Part shown: positions 15,501 to 18,185 of the stretch, in pieces | Layout of the letters: every line of letters begins with the position of its first letter | How positions within the stretch are numbered: position 1 is the stretch's first letter | Assembly (NCBI GenBank): GCA_937886715.1 | Contig: CAKZZD010000003.1 | Coordinates: 1-18,185 of the forward strand | Origin: an uncultured Bacteroidales bacterium | GTDB taxonomy: Bacteria > Bacteroidota > Bacteroidia > Bacteroidales > P3 | Direction: 5' to 3' | DNA: 18,185 nt | The notes under the pieces: model-generated | What the model saw: the letters and a program-made list of their open reading frames with translations, nothing else | Told to the model about the DNA's origin: nothing | Databases searched by the model: none | Made by a program: the position numbers and the translations under genes

Positions 15501-18185
15501 AATTGCCATTACGATTCATCATGTAGGAATCTGTGCCAATAGACACCTTGGCAATAATGTCAGTTGGACCATCATATCGACCATCGATAACCAGCCGGCC
15601 TTTGACAGGCGTTTGGAAGGAGGCATCGCCCGACAAGACAAAGTCAACGTCGGACATGTAGGTCTGTCTAGAAAGGCTGATGGAGTGTTGGTCGATGACA
15701 TTGTCGAAGCGATGATTGGCATTTGAACGGAGACGGAAGAACAGCATATCGCCTTTCTCCACATAGATGTTGGTGGTGTCGAACAAGAGCTTGTTTGGGG
15801 AATAGCATTCGCCGCATAAATTACGTTTGAAGAGTATGACGTTGTCGTTTGGGGCGTTGTATAGCGAGTCGCCGTAAGAAATGTGCTTGGCATGTTGAAT
15901 AATAAAACTTATGCCATCGGCATGGCGGGCCACCCGGCGAGCCATTGACGTATCTTCTGCCAGTTCCACTGATGACGAGATGTCTGCCCAACCAGAGTCG
16001 GGCGCTATCCATACGCGCACGGATTCAGTATTGGGCACACTTTCCCTATAGTCGCAGTCCCATGCAATCCCGAACACTTGAATATGATACTGGCAATTGC
16101 CGTTCTGTAAGGAGGTATCTAGAACCACCCTGTAGTTATCTCCATTGTATGTGGATAGCCAGTTGTTAAGATCTGATTCTTGGCCAGCAGCCTCGAATAT
16201 CAGGGACCATATTCTTCTACATTTGATGCTGTCGTTGACTACACCGTCAAATATGATTCCACCACATTCAGAGGCCGAAGTGATAGTCTGAGGTTCCTCC
16301 TCTCCATAATCTGCCGGTTGGTAGGGAGAAAAATAGGGGATGCTGTCGGAATCAAGGTTGTTGAATAACACACTGCCATCGTCGACAATGTCAATCAGGC
16401 CGTCGCCGTTGACATCGGCAAAAAAGGTTGCCGTGGCAGATTGGGCAGTGGTCCATGACGCGCTGGCGCCAACCCCTAGGGAAGCCTGCACACCGTAGGT
16501 GTTGCTTGAGGTGCTCTCTCGAAGGAAATGAGAAGCTCCGGAGATTTCACGAATGACGGAATCGAACCCGACTGTGTCTCTGTTGGCAGTGGCCAACCTT
16601 CGGCATAGATACATCTTTCCATTCTTTACAAATACCTTGTCGGCCAGACCGTCACCATTCAGATCCACAAGCGTGACAAGGGATTCGCTCTCCGATCCTC
16701 CATGATGGTAATTGCCGCCGAGGCTGCTTGAAGACTGCCAGAATTCGGTGCCAGTGCCGATAGCCATGGAACCGCCCATATTCCAGCTCTTGGAATGAGA
16801 CAGCCCAAGTGCGGTGGCCTTGTCGATATTGTCTTCCACATGACCGGAATAGAGCATCCCCTTCACCTGGTTGTCGGTGAGTTGGAAGGTTTTTGCAGGT
16901 CCAAAAAGGTTGCTGCCGGCAGGGGCATCGAAATAGTCGAAAGCCACGGTGGATCCAGCATATTGATGGCTAGAGATTTTACCTTCGCAAAATAGGCTTA
17001 ACAACTGGCTGATAGATATCGATGAGGTGTCGATTTTGGTGACGGAGGCAAGCCTGTTTTTATAATTGGACATGGCTCCGTTTTCTGTATTGAACACCCA
17101 TGCAGTGACGGGATCGCCTTGATAATTGAGCGTGATATTGCACAACAGCTGGTCGCTCATTTCCTTGAATCCATTGTTGCACGTCACCTGGATGTCGCCT
17201 GTTGGGCTGTCTTTGCGCTGGAAAACAATAGAATAAAGACCATTGGTATCGTAATGGCCGGTATAGACGATGCTGTCGAGGTATATCTGACGTCCATTGT
17301 TCACAGAATTGTCTACAGTGTGGACGCAATAATAGTAGCGCACATTGTTGCCATACATGTCCCTGCTCTCAGCCAGCATCCAGCGGGCATTGTTGCCATG
17401 ATCGTCTTTGAGCGAGGCGGGTCGTAAGGCATTGATATTGTCGGGATAGTGGCCATAGTAGTGGGTCACGCCGGTCCGGTCCACCACTTCCCACCAATAG
17501 TTTTTAGGGCTATCGCCGTGGCGGATGATGCTGTCATGGGCATCGCCTGTGCGGGCGAAGAACTGTGTGCCGTCGGGCAGACGACCTGTTCGGTTGTTGG
17601 TCCGATGCGGCAGGGGGAACACTCCGCCTGTGCTGTCGGCCACCAATTGTTCGCCATTGAGCAGATATATCTCCGTTTCGTAGGTTGTGTCATATCGAGG
17701 AACACCCCAGCGTGTGTCGAGTGTAATGGCCGGTATCGCGATGTCCCAGCCCACGCCAAGCCATCCGTTGCCACCAGTACTGCTGTAGGAGAGCGTAAGG
17801 TTGGGCTGCATGCCGCCACGTCCGGGCGGGATGGCCAACGGATAGGTAAGGTTAGCGGTGCCATTGTTGTTGGCCGTAGGAGGCTGAATCATCGTCAGTC
17901 CATCCATCGGATTGACGGCCTCAAGATCGTTCATTGCCGTCGGCACGAAGGCTTGGGTTTCGGGCATCTCGGGAGCCTTGAGGAGCTCGTTGATGAAGTC
18001 GGTGAAATGGGAGGTGAGCGAGATGACCTCGTGGTTCACCGTGTCGACGCCGACACGACGGAGGCGCACCCATGCCATGGCGGAGGTGTCGTAGTAGGAG
18101 GTGTGTATGTCGTCGGGGGAATAGCCCCGCGGCAGGCGGTCGGGGTCATAGGCTATGCGCAGTTCCGCATAGGGCGCGAAATGTT
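9550..18185 (-). CDS. Giant SpvB/TcB-Rhs fusion toxin, N-terminus beyond window
   Basis: At least 2,877 residues are visible. The frame stays open past the first ATG (18078) to the right edge (HFAPYAELRIAYDPDRLPRGY...), so the true start lies outside. Residue numbers below count from that ATG. The order is: a pre-SpvB segment ending ISLTSHFTDFINELL; an SpvB-type domain from about 70 (YPLAIPPGRGGMQPNLTLSYSS); six NGDG-type FG-GAP/VCBS-like motifs between about 470 and 1420; YD repeats from about 1620 to 2570; and the Rhs core (RFTGKEKDEETGYGYFGARYMDHE...DPMADKYPS...NPVKQVDPDGR) ending near 2633. The two DP motifs carry the Asp residues expected for self-cleavage. A 208-residue tip follows. In Tc toxins, B and C subunits form a cocoon holding a cleaved C-terminal toxin; here both are one chain. 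No secretion signal or delivery partner is visible. Confidence 0.93.
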   Translation of the reverse strand, partial: HFAPYAELRIAYDPDRLPRGYSPDDIHTSYYDTSAMAWVRLRRVGVDTVNHEVISLTSHFTDFINELLKAPEMPETQAFVPTAMNDLEAVNPMDGLTMIQPPTANNNGTANLTYPLAIPPGRGGMQPNLTLSYSSTGGNGWLGVGWDIAIPAITLDTRWGVPRYDTTYETEIYLLNGEQLVADSTGGVFPLPHRTNNRTGRLPDGTQFFARTGDAHDSIIRHGDSPKNYWWEVVDRTGVTHYYGHYPDNINALRPASLKDDHGNNARWMLAESRDMYGNNVRYYYCVHTVDNSVNNGRQIYLDSIVYTGHYDTNGLYSIVFQRKDSPTGDIQVTCNNGFKEMSDQLLCNITLNYQGDPVTAWVFNTENGAMSNYKNRLASVTKIDTSSISISQLLSLFCEGKISSHQYAGSTVAFDYFDAPAGSNLFGPAKTFQLTDNQVKGMLYSGHVEDNIDKATALGLSHSKSWNMGGSMAIGTGTEFWQSSSSLGGNYHHGGSESESLVTLVDLNGDGLADKVFVKNGKMYLCRRLATANRDTVGFDSVIREISGASHFLRESTSSNTYGVQASLGVGASASWTTAQSATATFFADVNGDGLIDIVDDGSVLFNNLDSDSIPYFSPYQPADYGEEEPQTITSASECGGIIFDGVVNDSIKCRRIWSLIFEAAGQESDLNNWLSTYNGDNYRVVLDTSLQNGNCQYHIQVFGIAWDCDYRESVPNTESVRVWIAPDSGWADISSSVELAEDTSMARRVARHADGISFIIQHAKHISYGDSLYNAPNDNVILFKRNLCGECYSPNKLLFDTTNIYVEKGDMLFFRLRSNANHRFDNVIDQHSISLSRQTYMSDVDFVLSGDASFQTPVKGRLVIDGRYDGPTDIIAKVSIGTDSYMMNRNGNSISIDTVVNKNTKVHFYATATNADTANWGGISYRPRLRFYPDSIDNTYSASFNGSSDSVRITDSIEVFLPVLLHIPQTDSIYRLPLCQRLFGPLYRGWGQFAYHALDDGPASDTLRISTLRFASGMGQDSLAHDDSLTLHNVVHTTLDTARFSNATSLEDFQSRGEFFNPLSYSSRWIPMTADAEHQTWVSFGLQNTVGRSSMSNALQEAWYRDTGTVHDSMSSSLPASAVYDDPVPHHADGSPVKAIVKSSESSSQTYSASVNTYGYTAASSVNTISYDYMDLNGDRYPDIIGPDKIQYSQPWGGLGRIEDLPMHIGGKCTNVSHSSGLSLNIPPVESGRTLSNSPQKAKFTLFSKGSGSVSGGGNMGTNSSNGAWVDMNGDGLADFVSDDGTVCLNIGYGFLPAEDWNVAAVQEGVSAAVSLGTSSDIFSIWHGSLMAGYGIDLSQNQFTSVLMDVNGDGLPDRVFRDLGSIVQIMDDSLFNVKVAYNLGNGQWSTPDNISIPHIGLSKSFSESADVGFTVGHLLFGLKLTVGVNGNPYSGSVNRDIVQLADINGDGLPDLVSSSQENTLTVRFNNAGKTNLLKKVTNFTNSKIYLDYELSKPDFHQPSASWLLTSVCTKDTLNPNGADTTSTRYSYSNPRYDRYERTSYGFGSVLEESVNPLSGTAYRIVLREYYNHNMLRRGRLKRELTSDSAGNKYVEKRHYCTYVDYSQGYPLDMDSECLHFSYPEQESSFISYYEGADVPQLVVGERFTYDRYHNVTTYEDLGDTLYPDDGLTVHFTYYSPLPGNLIGLRRAYVVTSADDTTHLREALFEYNAQGKMKKQIVGVGTNAAVYDFTYDATYGNMVEAKLPPNSISQRMAYNYTYDNTVHTYPIRTGNSYGEYSTATYDYRFGKPLKITDIGHNTMTYTYDFAGRLASVRSPMDNNPTVVNMYHPVNYYHNSFRPDSYAYIQHTRPYAVTSHYDGHGTLITRTVVISDGFGRVLQTKKGLMVGSSPSIQVSGRSFVDAWGRTIRQHDPFAVADTSLPSLGAFDTSHPSTLMATTIYDVLDRTTDVTRPLGVSTHTAYCIATDTSGHRRFVSTFTDPKGNTTTQYSDYAGRQVQLTDANGNISLLHYDNLGQLIWTKDPESFQTTYEYDNLGRVVKRIHPDAGTTYYSYDPAGNLTKETNPLGEIIYDYTYYRLLKKRYSYMSGNDVTYSYGNAGCDIGRLTKTVDGSGSYECHYDAMGNVTEEIRTIALPQHDEVYRFRMLYRYDSWGRMLSMTYPDNEMVSYSYGWGGDLYAMHGYKNGNARDYINIIQYNAFGQRDHVEYGNHTTADYTYDTLHRLANLLCKTGDGILMQDIDYTYDSASNISLIENHAGVVNSMGGGYAGRHSYDRLNRLILSDDTATSGHFYHLDMKYTPSGRIRGKQLHYSATASGNVGMHYGYCNAHQPHAVRRIFDGRGNKLFDLRWDEAGNLGQVSIADGDAEFETGRFLFWTEDNRMHAAVDDKYYSYYTYDHNGERRLKLVGRNDQMDINSDFMTAISQLEDPTLYPSAYMVLTHREYTKHYYAGSERVAARIGGGGLDALCRVLDGNATLKQKADSLFGQSLEMVANRTLAENEPGCIWGDSPALEQLGRHIEGIPAQLSADIEVARDTIMCLSATVPEPYGQNNSEEPEVYFYHSDHLGSASWITDSVGNPIQHLQYLPFGEPFVDQRAVGSTYSERFRFTGKEKDEETGYGYFGARYMDHELMTMWLSVDPMADKYPSISPYAYCAWNPVKQVDPDGREINPVYDLSGSFLGTDDQGLQGDPIIMDNSKFKQGMSHSDAMKSEASFSELVAFCNSDGFSDFLEHSNSLSSRPDWDGFLTLTEANDWYRNGNGNPLYVDASKIDLFPVSTGTFEKVEGCSKTINFLGRYLNPGPTGFVYGNIELTLLNKSTGEVRLGNSDGRLDNYGFEQHPKGSSWRNFSTKIGGWVAGKGKPFDIYTYKTGTVFH
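9553..10176 (-). other. C-terminal toxin tip of the Rhs protein
   Basis: This is the part after DPDGR, about 208 residues (2635-2842), which differs completely from the orphan tip. A linker (INPVYDLSGSFLGTDDQG) leads to a domain with FLTLTEANDWYRNGNGNPLYVDASKIDL, then strand-like segments (GFVYGNIELTLLNK, GEVRLGNSDGRLDNYGFEQHP) and an end of TKIGGWVAGKGKPFDIYTYKTG. The EANDWYRNGNG...VD block looks like a recurring Bacteroidales Rhs tip, but I know no activity for it. A hand-counted sample is 43% GC (9601-9660) against 57% in the core (12061-12120), consistent with separate acquisition. Confidence 0.7.

Overview
The window looks like a chromosomal segment from a member of the order Bacteroidales, probably a host-associated or gut lineage. 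Three things point there. Two promoters carry the Bacteroidetes TAnnTTTG -7 box. There is an S46 dipeptidyl-peptidase of the DPP11 type. There is also a fused SpvB/TcB-Rhs giant protein with the core signature common in Bacteroidales. No rRNA, tRNA, CRISPR array, transposase or integrase gene is visible.

Left part (1-4874, plus strand). A 5'-truncated MBOAT/AlgI-type O-acyltransferase is followed after 12 bp by an LTA-synthase-like membrane phosphotransferase/sulfatase-fold protein, probably as one operon for decorating an envelope polymer. A separate gene with its own promoter encodes an SDR-type L-threonine 3-dehydrogenase. It ends at a perfect 16-bp hairpin that probably also serves the convergent operon.

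Middle part (4897-7800, minus strand). A promoter at about 7763-7800 drives a small outer-membrane beta-barrel protein and then, 24 bp on, a secreted DPP11-like dipeptidyl-peptidase. Beyond this promoter lies a short G-rich (minus strand) tract with quadruplex potential and a small array of three 11-bp-phased TTGTTG repeats.

Right part (8156-18185, minus strand) is a polymorphic-toxin locus. A polypeptide of at least 2,877 residues runs off the right edge. Its order is a pre-SpvB domain, SpvB, six NGDG (FG-GAP/VCBS-like) motifs, a long YD-repeat region, the Rhs core ending in DPDGR, and an AT-richer tip of about 208 residues. It is followed 13 bp later by an AT-rich small lipoprotein, the likely cognate immunity protein. 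Next comes a hairpin-rich segment and terminator, and then a displaced orphan cassette: 132 bp of core sequence 83% identical to the main gene, followed by a different tip. That second tip carries a caspase-like His-Gly...Ser-Cys pair but is broken by in-frame stop codons. The layout fits the tip-exchange model of Rhs evolution, with the present tip/immunity pair inserted between the core and an older, now decayed tip.
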